Source: Ramlibacter monticola | GTDB taxonomy: Bacteria; Pseudomonadota; Gammaproteobacteria; Burkholderiales; Burkholderiaceae_C | DNA length: 64,000 nucleotides | Reading direction: 5' to 3' | Assembly: GCF_016722785.1 (NCBI RefSeq) | Contig: NZ_JAEQNE010000001.1 | Coordinates: forward strand, 1,364,001-1,428,000 | In this document: positions 16,657 through 28,511 of the stretch, in pieces | Layout of the letters: each line of letters begins with the position of its first letter | Position numbering within the stretch: position 1 is the first letter of the stretch | The notes under the pieces: generated by a model | Told to the model about the DNA's origin: nothing | Seen by the model: only the letters and a program-made list of their open reading frames with translations | Database searches by the model: none | Position numbers and translations under genes: made by a program

Positions 16657-18408
16657 TCAGTGCGCGCGGGCCCGCGCCCGCGCCTCCTCCTGCAGCCGCA
16701 GCACGCGCCGCTGCACCTTGCCCGTGGTGGTCATGGGCAGCGCGTCGATGAACTCGATCTCCTTCGGGTACTCGTAGGGCGCGAGCTTGTCCTTCACGTG
16801 CGTCTGCAGTTCGGCGATCAGCGCGGCGTCGAAGCTCTCCCTGCCGCGCGTGGCGATCGCACGCGCTTCCGCGACGTGCGGGGCCAGCACCACGTAGGCC
16901 TTCACCAGCGCGCCGCGTTCCGGGTCCGGCTTGGGCACCACCGCGGCATTCACCACCGCCGGGTGCTTGACCAGGCAGTTCTCGATCTCGCTCGGCCCGA
17001 TGCGGTAGCCCGCCGCCTTGAACACGTCATCGGCGCGGCCCTGGTACCAGAGGTAGCCGTCGGCATCGCGCGTGGCGAGGTCGCCCGTGCGGCACCAGTC
17101 GCCGGTGTACTTGCGCCACGTGGCGTCGTCCTTCTTCCAGTAGCCGAGGAAGAAGACGGGGTCGGGGTCGCCGTGCACGTCGAGGCGATGCACCGCCACC
17201 TCGCCCGTCATGCCGGGCGGGCATTCGCTGCCCTCGTCGTCGATCACCGCCACCCGGTGACCCGGATACGGCCGCCCCATGCTGTTGGGGCGGGCCGGCC
17301 AGCCGGTGCCCTCCTGGGTGCGGCCATTCATCGCGCAGTTGCCGACCACGTAGTTGATCTCGGTCTGGCCGAACATCTCGTTGACGGTCACGCCCAGCTG
17401 GTCGCGGCAATAGGCGAACACCGCGTCGCCGACTGCCTCCCCCGCGCTCATGACGGCCTGCAGCTTGAGATCGAATTGCGCGCGCGGCTGCGGGTACGCC
17501 TTCATCATCGCCTTCAGCGCGGTCGGGAACAGGAAGGTGTGGGTCACGCCGTGCTCCTGCAGCAGCGTGAAGGCGGTCTCCGGATGGAAGCGCGCGCTGC
17601 AGGCCACGATGGGCCGGCCGAAGTAGAGCGAGGGCAGCAGCGCGTCCATCAGGCCGCCGGTCCACGCCCAGTCGGCGGGCGACCAGAAGATCGCGTCGCT
17701 CCCGGACCCGGGGCGCCGCGGATCGAAGCCGAACCAGTTCTGGCTGCAGACGAAGCCGGAGAGATTGCCGACCAGCGCCCGGTGCGGGATGAGCGCGCCC
17801 TTGGGCGGCCCCGTGGTGCCGCTGGTGTAGATCAGGACCGCGCCCTCGTCGGCCCGCGTGGGCACCGGCGCGAACTCCGGCTGCAGTCCGGCGCGCTGCG
17901 CCTCCCAGCCCATGTCGGCCTCCGCCGCCGCGCCACCTACGCCGACCACCGTGCGCAGCAAGGGGCACAGCGCTCGCACCTGCGCGAGGTTGGCGATCGA
18001 GCTTTCGTCGCAGATCGCGGCCACGGCCTCGCTGTCCTGCAGGCGGAATTCCAGCGCGTCGGGGCCGAACAGCATGGACAGCGGCATGGCCACCGCGCCG
18101 AGCTGGAACACCGCCATGTAGGCGACCGCGGTCTCGAAGCGCTGCGGCATCACGATCGCGACCCGGTCGCCGCGCCGCACGCCGAGGCCCAGCAGCAGGT
18201 TGCTCATGGCGTTCGCCTCCTGCTGCAGCTGCGCGAAGGTGAGCACCCGGCCCGCGCCGTGCGCCACGATGGCGACCCGCTCCCCGGCATCCGCCTCCCG
18301 GGCCCAGCGGCCGCAGCAGGCCTGCGCGATGTTGAAGGAATCCGGCACCTGCCAGCGGAAGCCGCCGTGCATGGCGGCCCAGTTGTCGCGGCCCTGACGG
18401 CGCTCCAT
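16657..18408 (-). CDS. AMP-forming acyl-CoA synthetase
   Basis: A 583-residue ANL-superfamily ligase that activates a carboxylic acid to its CoA thioester via an acyl-adenylate. Visible motifs are the P-loop YTSGTTGPPKG (residues about 208-218), NEMFGQTE, TGDLATRDADGYLWYQGR, and the C-terminal KAAGYRIGPSEIE hinge with the catalytic Lys in TTGKVQRR. It resembles medium-chain or acetyl/propionyl-type synthetases rather than benzoate-CoA ligase. An AAGGAGG ribosome-binding site lies 6 bases before the start. It is not adjacent to the aromatic pathway, so a role there is not implied. Confidence 0.85.
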   Translation of the reverse strand: MERRQGRDNWAAMHGGFRWQVPDSFNIAQACCGRWAREADAGERVAIVAHGAGRVLTFAQLQQEANAMSNLLLGLGVRRGDRVAIVMPQRFETAVAYMAVFQLGAVAMPLSMLFGPDALEFRLQDSEAVAAICDESSIANLAQVRALCPLLRTVVGVGGAAAEADMGWEAQRAGLQPEFAPVPTRADEGAVLIYTSGTTGPPKGALIPHRALVGNLSGFVCSQNWFGFDPRRPGSGSDAIFWSPADWAWTGGLMDALLPSLYFGRPIVACSARFHPETAFTLLQEHGVTHTFLFPTALKAMMKAYPQPRAQFDLKLQAVMSAGEAVGDAVFAYCRDQLGVTVNEMFGQTEINYVVGNCAMNGRTQEGTGWPARPNSMGRPYPGHRVAVIDDEGSECPPGMTGEVAVHRLDVHGDPDPVFFLGYWKKDDATWRKYTGDWCRTGDLATRDADGYLWYQGRADDVFKAAGYRIGPSEIENCLVKHPAVVNAAVVPKPDPERGALVKAYVVLAPHVAEARAIATRGRESFDAALIAELQTHVKDKLAPYEYPKEIEFIDALPMTTTGKVQRRVLRLQEEARARARAH

Positions 18409-18422
18409 GCTGCACCCTCCTT

Positions 18423-19358
18423 ATGATCGGCCGAATGTACCAACCGAAGCGAGCCTCCCGCAGCGAGTTTGTCCCGATCCGGAACCTGCGCTACCACGTG
18501 CGCACCTGGGGCGAACCGCAGCCCGGCGAACCGCCCCTGGTGATGGTCCACGGCTGGATGGACGTCTCGGCCTCCTGGCAGTTCGTGGTGGATGCCTTCG
18601 CGCGCGAGCGCTTCGTGGTCGCGCCGGACTGGCGCGGCTACGGCCTCACCGAGGTCCCGCACGCGGACAACTACTGGTTCCCCGACTACCTGGCCGACCT
18701 CGATTTCCTGCTCGATCGCTACGCGGGCGAGGGCCCGGTGGACCTGGTAGGCCACAGCATGGGCGGCAACATCGCGATGCTCTACGCCGGCGTGCGGCCG
18801 CAGCGCATCCGGCGGCTGGTGAACCTGGAAGGCTTCGGCATGCCGGCCACCGTCGCGGAACAGGCGCCCGGCCGCTACGCGAAGTGGATCGACGAACTCA
18901 AGGCCTGCCACCGCGGCGAGCTGGACCTGAACGCCTACGACACGCTGGACGGCGTGGCCGGCCGCCTGATGAAGAACAACCGGCGCCTGCCGCGCGGGCA
19001 AGCCGAATGGCTGGCCGGCCACTGGGCGCGCCAGGACGCGAACGGACGCTGGCGCGTGCTCGGCGACCCGGCGCACAAGATCGTCAATGCCAGCCTCTAC
19101 CGCGTGGACGAGGTCCTGGCCGTGTACCGCCGGATCACGGCACCCGTGCTCAGCGTCGAGGCGAGCGACGACAGCCTCGGCCATTGGTGGAAGGGCCGCT
19201 ACACCCTGGCCGAATACCACGAACGATTGAAGGCGGTGTCCGACGTGCGCATGGGCCAGGTCGCGGACGCCGGCCACATGCTGCACCACGACCAGCCAGC
19301 CGCGCTCGCGAAACTGATCGAGGAATTCCTCCACGCCCCTAGCACAAACCCCCGGTGA
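18423..19358 (+). CDS. Alpha/beta hydrolase
   Basis: A 311-residue alpha/beta-hydrolase-fold protein. The oxyanion region is VMVHGWMD, the nucleophile elbow is GHSMGG (Ser112 from the first ATG), and a late His lies in DAGHMLHH. A catalytic Asp/Glu is likely in the VEASDDSLG region. The substrate is unknown; an ester or epoxide is possible. Only 14 bp separate its first ATG (18423) from the divergent synthetase. That ATG has no ribosome-binding site; ATG 18435 is an alternative start. Confidence 0.82.
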   Translation: MIGRMYQPKRASRSEFVPIRNLRYHVRTWGEPQPGEPPLVMVHGWMDVSASWQFVVDAFARERFVVAPDWRGYGLTEVPHADNYWFPDYLADLDFLLDRYAGEGPVDLVGHSMGGNIAMLYAGVRPQRIRRLVNLEGFGMPATVAEQAPGRYAKWIDELKACHRGELDLNAYDTLDGVAGRLMKNNRRLPRGQAEWLAGHWARQDANGRWRVLGDPAHKIVNASLYRVDEVLAVYRRITAPVLSVEASDDSLGHWWKGRYTLAEYHERLKAVSDVRMGQVADAGHMLHHDQPAALAKLIEEFLHAPSTNPR

Positions 19359-19439
19359 CGCTGCGCAGCCCCGCGCAAAAACGTGAAATTTTCCAGCTGC
19401 TGCTGGGCGTGCAACCAATCGTTCGTAACACCCCTTGCC

Positions 19440-19455
19440 GTAGGAGGCGTCCTAC
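19440..19455. promoter_or_regulatory. Inverted repeat GTAGGA-N4-TCCTAC
   Basis: A 6-bp inverted repeat spaced by four bases, 37 bp before the DUF2927-type gene. It could be an operator or sit in the 5' leader. No other copy was seen in this window. Confidence 0.35.
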
Positions 19456-19491
19456 CCCATAGTCGGGATTCTTCGATAGAGGGGTCTCTCG

Positions 19492-20421
19492 ATGTGGAAG
19501 TCGGGTGTCGCTGCCCTGCTGGCGGCTGTGGTGATGAATCCGTGCCTCGCCCAGGCCGATGAGTTCGAGCAGGGGATGAGCACGATGTGGGAAGTGCTCT
19601 GGCACCAGAGCGGCACGCCCACGCGCCTCGTCCGCTGGGAACAGGACATCAAGGTCCGCATCTTCGGCGTCAACGTCAACGCCCACAAGCAGCACACCCT
19701 GCAGGCGCTGCGCGACGCCGGCATCGAAGCCGGCGTGAAGGTGATCGACGTGAGCGACCGCGCCGACGCCGCCCAGGTCGCCAACGTCAGCATCGAGATC
19801 ACGCCCGACAACATGCTGGAAGACAACCAGCCCTGCGTGACCTACCTGAATTTCCAGACCGAGACCCGCATCGATTCCGCCGCCATGCAGATGCGCAACC
19901 GCGATGCCTGGCGCTGCGCCTACCACGAGTCCATGCACGTGATGGGCGTGCGCGGCCACCCGGCCGGCAAGACGGTCCTGAGCTACTTCCCGGCCAAGGT
20001 CGACGGCCTGATGCCGCTCGACAAGGCCATGCTGCGCGCCTGGTACTCCCCGCGCATGCGCGGCGGCATGACGCCCTTCGAGGTGCTGCCGGTGCTGGCG
20101 GACGAACTGGTGGGCACCATGCCCGACAAGGACAAGGCCGCGCAGGCGCGCGACCGCTTCTTCGCCCGCACGATCGACCAGATGCAGGCCTTCGCCGACG
20201 GCAAGGGCGACGTGCCGATGATCGTCAAGCGTTCCGGCAAGTCGACCGACGAGGGCATCCGCTTCGGCCGCATGGAAATGAGCTACTTCCTCGGCATCGC
20301 TTACCTCGAAGGCGCGACGGTGCAGCAGGACCCGAACCAGGCCGTGCGCTGGCTGCAGCGCGCCGCCACCCTGGGCAGCCGCACGGCGCAGGCCCGCCTG
20401 GGCGCCGCCACCGCGCGTTAA
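19492..20421 (+). CDS. Exported DUF2927-like metalloprotease-motif protein with Sel1 repeat
   Basis: A 309-residue protein with a signal peptide (cleavage after about residue 20). The middle has the zinc-protease-like motif HESMHVMGVRGH (H145, E146, H149, H156), which fits the DUF2927 family. The spacing to the third His is one longer than the classical metzincin HExxHxxGxxH. A C-terminal Sel1-like TPR repeat (GIAYLEGATVQQDPNQAVRWLQRAA) suggests a protein-protein interface. It is probably periplasmic. Substrate and activity are unknown. It is monocistronic, with an inverted repeat upstream. Confidence 0.7.
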   Translation: MWKSGVAALLAAVVMNPCLAQADEFEQGMSTMWEVLWHQSGTPTRLVRWEQDIKVRIFGVNVNAHKQHTLQALRDAGIEAGVKVIDVSDRADAAQVANVSIEITPDNMLEDNQPCVTYLNFQTETRIDSAAMQMRNRDAWRCAYHESMHVMGVRGHPAGKTVLSYFPAKVDGLMPLDKAMLRAWYSPRMRGGMTPFEVLPVLADELVGTMPDKDKAAQARDRFFARTIDQMQAFADGKGDVPMIVKRSGKSTDEGIRFGRMEMSYFLGIAYLEGATVQQDPNQAVRWLQRAATLGSRTAQARLGAATAR

Positions 20422-20521
20422 GCCCTTCCGCCTATTTCTTCGCACAAGGGGCCTCCGGGCCCCTTCTGCATGGCGCGCGCCCCCATGGCCGAGCGTGTTT
20501 CCGGCACACTGGCCGGCCGCC

Positions 20522-23977
<3,456 letters not shown>

Positions 23978-23991
23978 GCGCCGCACGGCCG

Positions 23992-24062
23992 CCCGAAGGC
24001 GCTCGCCCCCTCCGCTTGCGGAGGGCGGAGGCGGAGCACGCAGTGCGGAGCCTGGGGGAGGT
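23992..24062. repeat. Palindromic intergenic repeat before cheR
   Basis: Contains CCCTCCGCTTGCGGAGGG (24008-24025), a perfect 7-bp stem with a four-base loop, embedded in a GGCGGAG...GGGGGAGG flank. It resembles dispersed repeats of Comamonadaceae genomes and supplies the GGGGGAGG that serves as ribosome-binding site for the next gene. Confidence 0.6.
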
Positions 24063-24068
24063 TACCCA

Positions 24069-24899
24069 GTGAGCTCCGGCGTGGCGGACATCGAGCTGCG
24101 CCTGCTGGTCGAGGCGGTGTACCTGCGCTACGGCCACGACTTCCGCGACTACGCGCAGGCCTCGCTGCAGCGGCGGGTGCGGCAGGCGCAGCAGCGCATG
24201 GGGGCGCCCTCGATCTCGGCGCTACAGGAGCGCGTGCTGCACGACCCCGGGCAGTTCGCGGAACTGCTGCAGTACCTCACCGTGCCGGTGAGCGAGATGT
24301 TCCGCGACCCCGGCTACTTCCTCGCGATCCGCAGGCATGTTGCCCCGGTGCTGCGCACCTACCCCTCGCTCAAGGTGTGGGTTGCCGGCTGCAGCACGGG
24401 CGAGGAGGCCTACTCCATGGCCATCCTGCTGCGCGAGGAAGGGCTGCTGGAACGCACCATCCTCTACGCGACCGACATCAACCACGCCTCCCTGGGAAAG
24501 GCGCGGCAGGGCATCTTCGCCCTCGACGCCATGCAGGGCTTCACGCGCAACTACCAGCAGGCGGGCGGCGAGCGCAGCTTCGGCGACTACTACACCGCGG
24601 CCTACGGCGGCGCGCTGATGGACAAGTCGCTGCGCGACGCGATCACCTTCGCGGACCACAGCCTGGCCACCGACGCGGTGTTCGCCGAGACGCAGTTCGT
24701 CTCCTGCCGCAACGTCCTGATCTACTTCAACCGCGGGCTGCAGGACCGGGCGCTCGGCCTGTTCCACGAGTCGCTGGCCCACCGCGGCTTCCTCGGGCTG
24801 GGCTCGAGGGAGACGCTGGATTTCTCGGCCTTCGCCGGGGCCTTCGAGCCGGTGAGCCGTTCCGAGCGCCTGTACCGGCGCCGCGCGGAGCTGTCGTGA
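24069..24899 (+). CDS. cheR: CheR-type MCP/protein-glutamate methyltransferase
   Basis: A 276-residue SAM-dependent methyltransferase with the CheR N-terminal helical domain (residues about 10-70) and the catalytic domain, showing VWVAGCSTGEEAYSMAI (SAM-binding loop), YATDINHASL and VSCRNVLIYFN. Methylation of a Glu on the partner kinase or receptor is the expected role. The start is GTG 24069, chosen because the family begins there and GGGGGAGG lies 8 bases upstream. It overlaps cheB by four bases (GTGA). No MCP, CheA or CheW gene is nearby, so the methylation target is probably the adjacent kinase. Confidence 0.9.
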   Translation: MSSGVADIELRLLVEAVYLRYGHDFRDYAQASLQRRVRQAQQRMGAPSISALQERVLHDPGQFAELLQYLTVPVSEMFRDPGYFLAIRRHVAPVLRTYPSLKVWVAGCSTGEEAYSMAILLREEGLLERTILYATDINHASLGKARQGIFALDAMQGFTRNYQQAGGERSFGDYYTAAYGGALMDKSLRDAITFADHSLATDAVFAETQFVSCRNVLIYFNRGLQDRALGLFHESLAHRGFLGLGSRETLDFSAFAGAFEPVSRSERLYRRRAELS

Positions 24900-25477
24900 C
24901 GGCGAAGCCGGTCCCTGCCCCCGAGCTGGTGGCCATCGGCGCCTCCGCCGGCGGTGTCGACGCGCTGCTCACCCTGCTGGATGGCTTGCTGCCGCCGATG
25001 CGGGCCAGCATCGCGATCGTGCTGCACCTGGCCGAACGCCACCCCAACCGGCTGGTCGAGGTATTCAGCATGCGCGCGGGCGTGCCGGTGGCGGAGGCGC
25101 AGCCGCACGGACCGGTGCGGCCCGGGCACATCTACGTCGCGCCGGCCGGCTACCACCTGCTCGTCGAGGCGGACCGCAGCTTCTCGCTGAGCTGCGAGCC
25201 GCCGGTGCTGTTCTCGCGGCCTTCGATCGACGTGCTGTTCGAATCCTGCGCCGACTCGTTGGGCAGCCGGGTCCTCGGCATGCTGCTGACCGGGGCCAAC
25301 GAGGACGGTGCCTGCGGGCTGGCGCGGATCGCCGGACATGGCGGCACCACCGCCGTGCAGGACCCCCACGACGCTTCCTATCCGACCATGCCGACCGCGG
25401 CCCTGCGCCTGGTCCAACCCGATTACGTGCTGCCGTTGGCAGGACTGCGGCAGCTGCTGCACACTGCGATTCGCTGA
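24896..25477 (+). CDS. CheB-type methylesterase, without receiver domain
   Basis: A 193-residue stand-alone CheB catalytic domain, without the N-terminal receiver of classical CheB. The catalytic triad is recognisable: Ser in GASAGGVDAL, His in VLHLAERH, and Asp in GANEDGACG. It removes glutamyl methyl groups or deamidates Gln. The start is GTG 24896, overlapping the cheR stop (GTGA), and it overlaps the next gene by one base (TGATG), so translation is coupled. It opposes CheR in tuning the sensor at 20522. Confidence 0.88.
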   Translation: MTAKPVPAPELVAIGASAGGVDALLTLLDGLLPPMRASIAIVLHLAERHPNRLVEVFSMRAGVPVAEAQPHGPVRPGHIYVAPAGYHLLVEADRSFSLSCEPPVLFSRPSIDVLFESCADSLGSRVLGMLLTGANEDGACGLARIAGHGGTTAVQDPHDASYPTMPTAALRLVQPDYVLPLAGLRQLLHTAIR

Positions 25478-26628
25478 TGACCGATCCCATCCCCGACGCC
25501 AACGTCCTGCTGGTCGACGACCTGCAGGAAAACCTGGTCGCGCTGGAGGCGCTGATCCGCGAACCCGGCCGCCGCGTCTTTAGCGCCCGCTCCGGCGAGG
25601 AGGCGCTGTCCCTCATGCTGGAGCACGCCTTCGCCCTCGCGATCCTCGACGTGCAGATGCCGTCCATGAACGGCTTCGAGCTGGCCGAGCTGATGCGCGG
25701 CACCGAGCGCACGCGCGCCATCCCCATCGTGTTCGTGAGCGCCGCCGCCCGCGACCTGAACTACGCCTTCCGCGGCTACGAGAGCGGCGCGGTGGACTTC
25801 CTGTACAAGCCGCTGGACCCGGTGGCGGTGCGGAGCAAGGTCAGCGTGTTCGTCGAGCTGTTCCGCCAGCGCCAGGAGTTGCAGGCCGCCAAGGCGGAGC
25901 TGCAGCGCGCCGTGGCCATGCGCGACGACTTCATGTCGATGATCGCGCACGAGCTGCGCAATCCGCTCAACTCGGTCTACCTGCAGACGCAGCTGCGCCG
26001 GCGCATGCTGGGCGGGCCCAGGGGGCTGGACGCCCCGACCATGCTGAAGATGGTGGAGCGCGACGAGCGCCAGATCCGCAGCATGGTGCGCCTGCTCGAC
26101 GACATGCTGGACGTGTCGCGGGTCCGCACGGGGCGGCTGGCGATGGTCCCGGCCCCTTTCGACCTCGCCCTGTCGAGCCGGGAGGTGGTGGCGGCGATCC
26201 AGGAACAGGCCGCCAGCGCCGGCGTCGCGATCACCATCGCCGCGCCCGAGGCGCTGCCCGTCGTGGGCGACGAATTCCGCATCGAGCAGGTGATCATCAA
26301 CCTGCTGACCAACGCCCTGCGCTACGGCCGCGGCAGGCCGGTGGCCGTGACCGTGGGGCAGCGGGAGCAGGAAGCGGAGGCCTTCGTGTCGGTGCGCGAC
26401 CAGGGCCTCGGCATCGCGTCGGCCGACCAGGAGCGCATCTTCGAGCAGTTCGAGCGCGCCGAAGGCACGAACCAGGTGCCCGGCCTGGGGCTGGGCCTCT
26501 ACATCGCCCGGCAGATCGCCCAGGCCCACGAGGGCCGGCTGGAGGTGCGCAGCACCCCCGGGGAAGGGGCGGAATTCGTGCTGTCGCTGCCCGTCCGCGC
26601 GCAGGAGCCTGCGCGGCAGGCGGCGTGA
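25477..26628 (+). CDS. Receiver-histidine kinase hybrid (REC-HisKA-HATPase)
   Basis: A 383-residue cytosolic protein. An N-terminal receiver (NVLLVDDLQENLVALE, phospho-Asp in LAILDVQMPS) is followed by a short linker, HisKA (FMSMIAHELRNPLNS) and HATPase_c (DQGLGIASADQERIFEQF, then LGLGLYIARQ). This inverted order, receiver first, is typical of kinases that take phosphate from another protein and pass it on, here probably from the triple-receiver kinase at 20522. It is the last gene of the operon, 32 bp before prfB. Confidence 0.9.
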   Translation: MTDPIPDANVLLVDDLQENLVALEALIREPGRRVFSARSGEEALSLMLEHAFALAILDVQMPSMNGFELAELMRGTERTRAIPIVFVSAAARDLNYAFRGYESGAVDFLYKPLDPVAVRSKVSVFVELFRQRQELQAAKAELQRAVAMRDDFMSMIAHELRNPLNSVYLQTQLRRRMLGGPRGLDAPTMLKMVERDERQIRSMVRLLDDMLDVSRVRTGRLAMVPAPFDLALSSREVVAAIQEQAASAGVAITIAAPEALPVVGDEFRIEQVIINLLTNALRYGRGRPVAVTVGQREQEAEAFVSVRDQGLGIASADQERIFEQFERAEGTNQVPGLGLGLYIARQIAQAHEGRLEVRSTPGEGAEFVLSLPVRAQEPARQAA

Positions 26629-26660
26629 GAAAATGCGCGGTTTCCCAAGGAACATCCCAA

Positions 26661-27765
26661 ATGGACGCAGAACGCATCAACCTCATCGGCACCACCCTGC
26701 AGGACCTGCAGGTTCGGACCGTCGATCTCCGGAGGTATCTTTGACTTCGATGCCAAGTCGGAGCGCCTGAGAACCGTCAGCGCCGCGCTGGAAGACCCCG
26801 CGGTCTGGAACGATCCCAAGAAGGCCCAGGAACTGGGCAAGGAAAAGAAGCAGCTCGATGGCGTGGTCCTGGTGATCCAGGACCTGGAGCGCGAGCTGTC
26901 CGACAACCTCGAGCTCTACGAGATGAGCAAGGAGGAAGGCGACGAGGCCGGCCTCCAGACCATCGAGGCCGAGACGCGCAAGCTCGAGGACATCGTCAAG
27001 GACCTCGAGTTCCGCCGCATGTTCAACCAGCCGGCCGACCCGAGCAACTGCTTCCTCGACCTGCAGGCCGGCGCCGGCGGCACCGAGGCCTGCGACTGGG
27101 CCTCCATGCTGCTGCGGCAGTACATCAAGTACGCCGAGCGCAAGGGCTTCAAGTACACGGTGGAGGACGAGACGCCGGGCGACGTCGCCGGCATCAAGAG
27201 CGCCACCATCAAGATCGAGGGCGATTACGCCTTCGGCCTGCTGCGCACGGAGACTGGCGTGCACCGGCTGGTGCGCAAGTCGCCTTTCGACTCCTCGGGC
27301 GGCCGGCACACCAGCTTCGCCAGCGTGTTCGTCTATCCGGAGATCGACGACTCGATCGAGATCGACATCAACCCGGCGGACGTGCGCACGGACACCTACC
27401 GGGCCTCCGGCGCCGGCGGCCAGCACATCAACAAGACCGATTCGGCGGTGCGCCTGACGCACATGCCCACCGGCATCGTGGTGCAGTGCCAGGACAGCCG
27501 CAGCCAGCACAGCAACCGCGACGTCGCGTGGCGGCGGCTGCGCTCGCGCCTGTACGACTTCGAGATGCGCAAGCGCATGGAGGCGCAGCAGAAGCTGGAG
27601 GACTCCAAGACGGACGTCGGCTGGGGCCACCAGATCCGCAGCTACGTGCTGGACCAGAGCCGCATCAAGGACCTGCGCACCAACGTCGAGATCTCGAACA
27701 CGCAGAAGGTGCTGGACGGCGACCTCGACACGTTCATCGAGGCCTCGCTGAAGCAGGGCGTGTGA
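26661..27765 (+). CDS. prfB: Peptide chain release factor 2 (programmed +1 frameshift)
   Basis: RF2 recognises UAA and UGA stop codons. ATG 26661 opens a 27-codon first frame that ends in an in-frame TGA at 26742. A +1 shift at CTT TGA C joins it to the main frame (26743-27765), giving about 367 residues, the usual RF2 length. In the main frame the GGQ motif lies in [13 protein letters not shown], and the SPF anticodon-like tripeptide in [11 protein letters not shown], which identifies RF2 and not RF1. Autoregulation by RF2 abundance is the known role of the frameshift. The gene is followed at once by the HAD phosphatase (overlap of stop and start). Confidence 0.95.
26730..26745 (+). promoter_or_regulatory. 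RF2 programmed frameshift site
   Basis: CGGAGG (an internal Shine-Dalgarno-like stimulator) is followed three bases later by CTT TGA C, the slippery Leu codon and the zero-frame stop. This matches the arrangement in E. coli prfB, where low RF2 allows the ribosome to slip +1 onto UUU. Confidence 0.93.
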
Positions 27766-28511
27766 TGAGAACCGACGGGCCGCCCCTGGGTTCGAAGGCC
27801 CCCTCGGGGGGCAGCGAAGTACACGAAGTGACGAGCGTGGGGGCCCTTCCCGCGCGCGCCCTGCTCTTCGACATGGACGGGACCATGGTCGATTCCATGC
27901 CCGCCCATGCGCGCAGCTGGGAGGCCTTCACGCGCCGGCACGGCATCGCCATGCCGGTCGCCGAGGTCCTGCGCCGCACCACCGGCCGCACCGGCGTGGA
28001 GTGCATCCGCGAGCTGTTCGGACCGGAGGTCGGGGAGCCGCGCGCGCTGGCGCTGATCGCCGAGAAGGAAACGATCTATCGCGAGGTGTTCGCGCGCGAG
28101 TTTCGCGAGGTGGCGGGCTTCCGGGCGTTCGCGCAACAGGCGCTGCAGCGCGGGCTGAAGATCGCGGTGGCGACGGCGGGCGACAGGACCAACATCGCCT
28201 TCGCCCTCGAACGCCTCGAGCTCGCCCAGCCGCCGCACGCCATCGTCGGCGGCGACGAGGGCCTCGCCGGCAAGCCCGCACCCGACCTGTTCCTGGAAGC
28301 GGCGCGCCGCGTGCACACGCCGGCGGCGGAATGCATCGTGTTCGAGGACGCCCCGTTCGGCATCGAGGCGGCTCGGCGCGCCGGCATGCGCGCGGTGGCC
28401 GTCTGCACCACCCATTCCCCGGAAGAACTCGCCGGGCCGCACGTGATCGCGCAGGCCCGGAACTACCAAGAACTGATGAACAACGATTTTCTGGAGAGCC
28501 TCCATGCGTGA
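27765..28511 (+). CDS. HAD-superfamily phosphatase, beta-phosphoglucomutase-like
   Basis: A HAD hydrolase with DMDGTMVDS (nucleophile and acid Asp), the conserved Thr in ATAGDRTN, Lys in GKPAPDLF and DAPFGIEAA, and a helical cap of the PGMB/DOG type. The reading frame from ATG 27765 (overlapping the prfB stop as TGATG) gives 248 residues. The first 25 or so are encoded by an intergenic repeat, and family similarity begins only at ALPARALLFDMDG, so a GTG start near 27828-27837 is quite possible. It is co-transcribed with prfB and pepN (8-base overlap). The substrate, a sugar phosphate, is not predictable. Confidence 0.85.
   Translation: MRTDGPPLGSKAPSGGSEVHEVTSVGALPARALLFDMDGTMVDSMPAHARSWEAFTRRHGIAMPVAEVLRRTTGRTGVECIRELFGPEVGEPRALALIAEKETIYREVFAREFREVAGFRAFAQQALQRGLKIAVATAGDRTNIAFALERLELAQPPHAIVGGDEGLAGKPAPDLFLEAARRVHTPAAECIVFEDAPFGIEAARRAGMRAVAVCTTHSPEELAGPHVIAQARNYQELMNNDFLESLHA
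27777..27846. repeat. Intergenic repeat at the start of the HAD gene
   Basis: A GC-rich unit with GGGCCGCCCC, CCCCTCGGGGGG and the characteristic GAAGTACACGAAGTGACGAG run. I recognise it as a dispersed intergenic repeat type in Comamonadaceae. Here it lies inside the apparent N-terminus of the HAD open frame. Confidence 0.6.

Noticed and set aside
16657-18408. Acyl-CoA synthetase as the missing benzoate-CoA ligase
   Set aside because: It is 26 kb from the bcr genes, has no aromatic-ligase features that I can identify, and resembles general short/medium-chain enzymes.
26742-26744. In-frame TGA in prfB as a nonsense mutation
   Set aside because: Sequence context is the known programmed +1 frameshift site, and the main frame continues intact.
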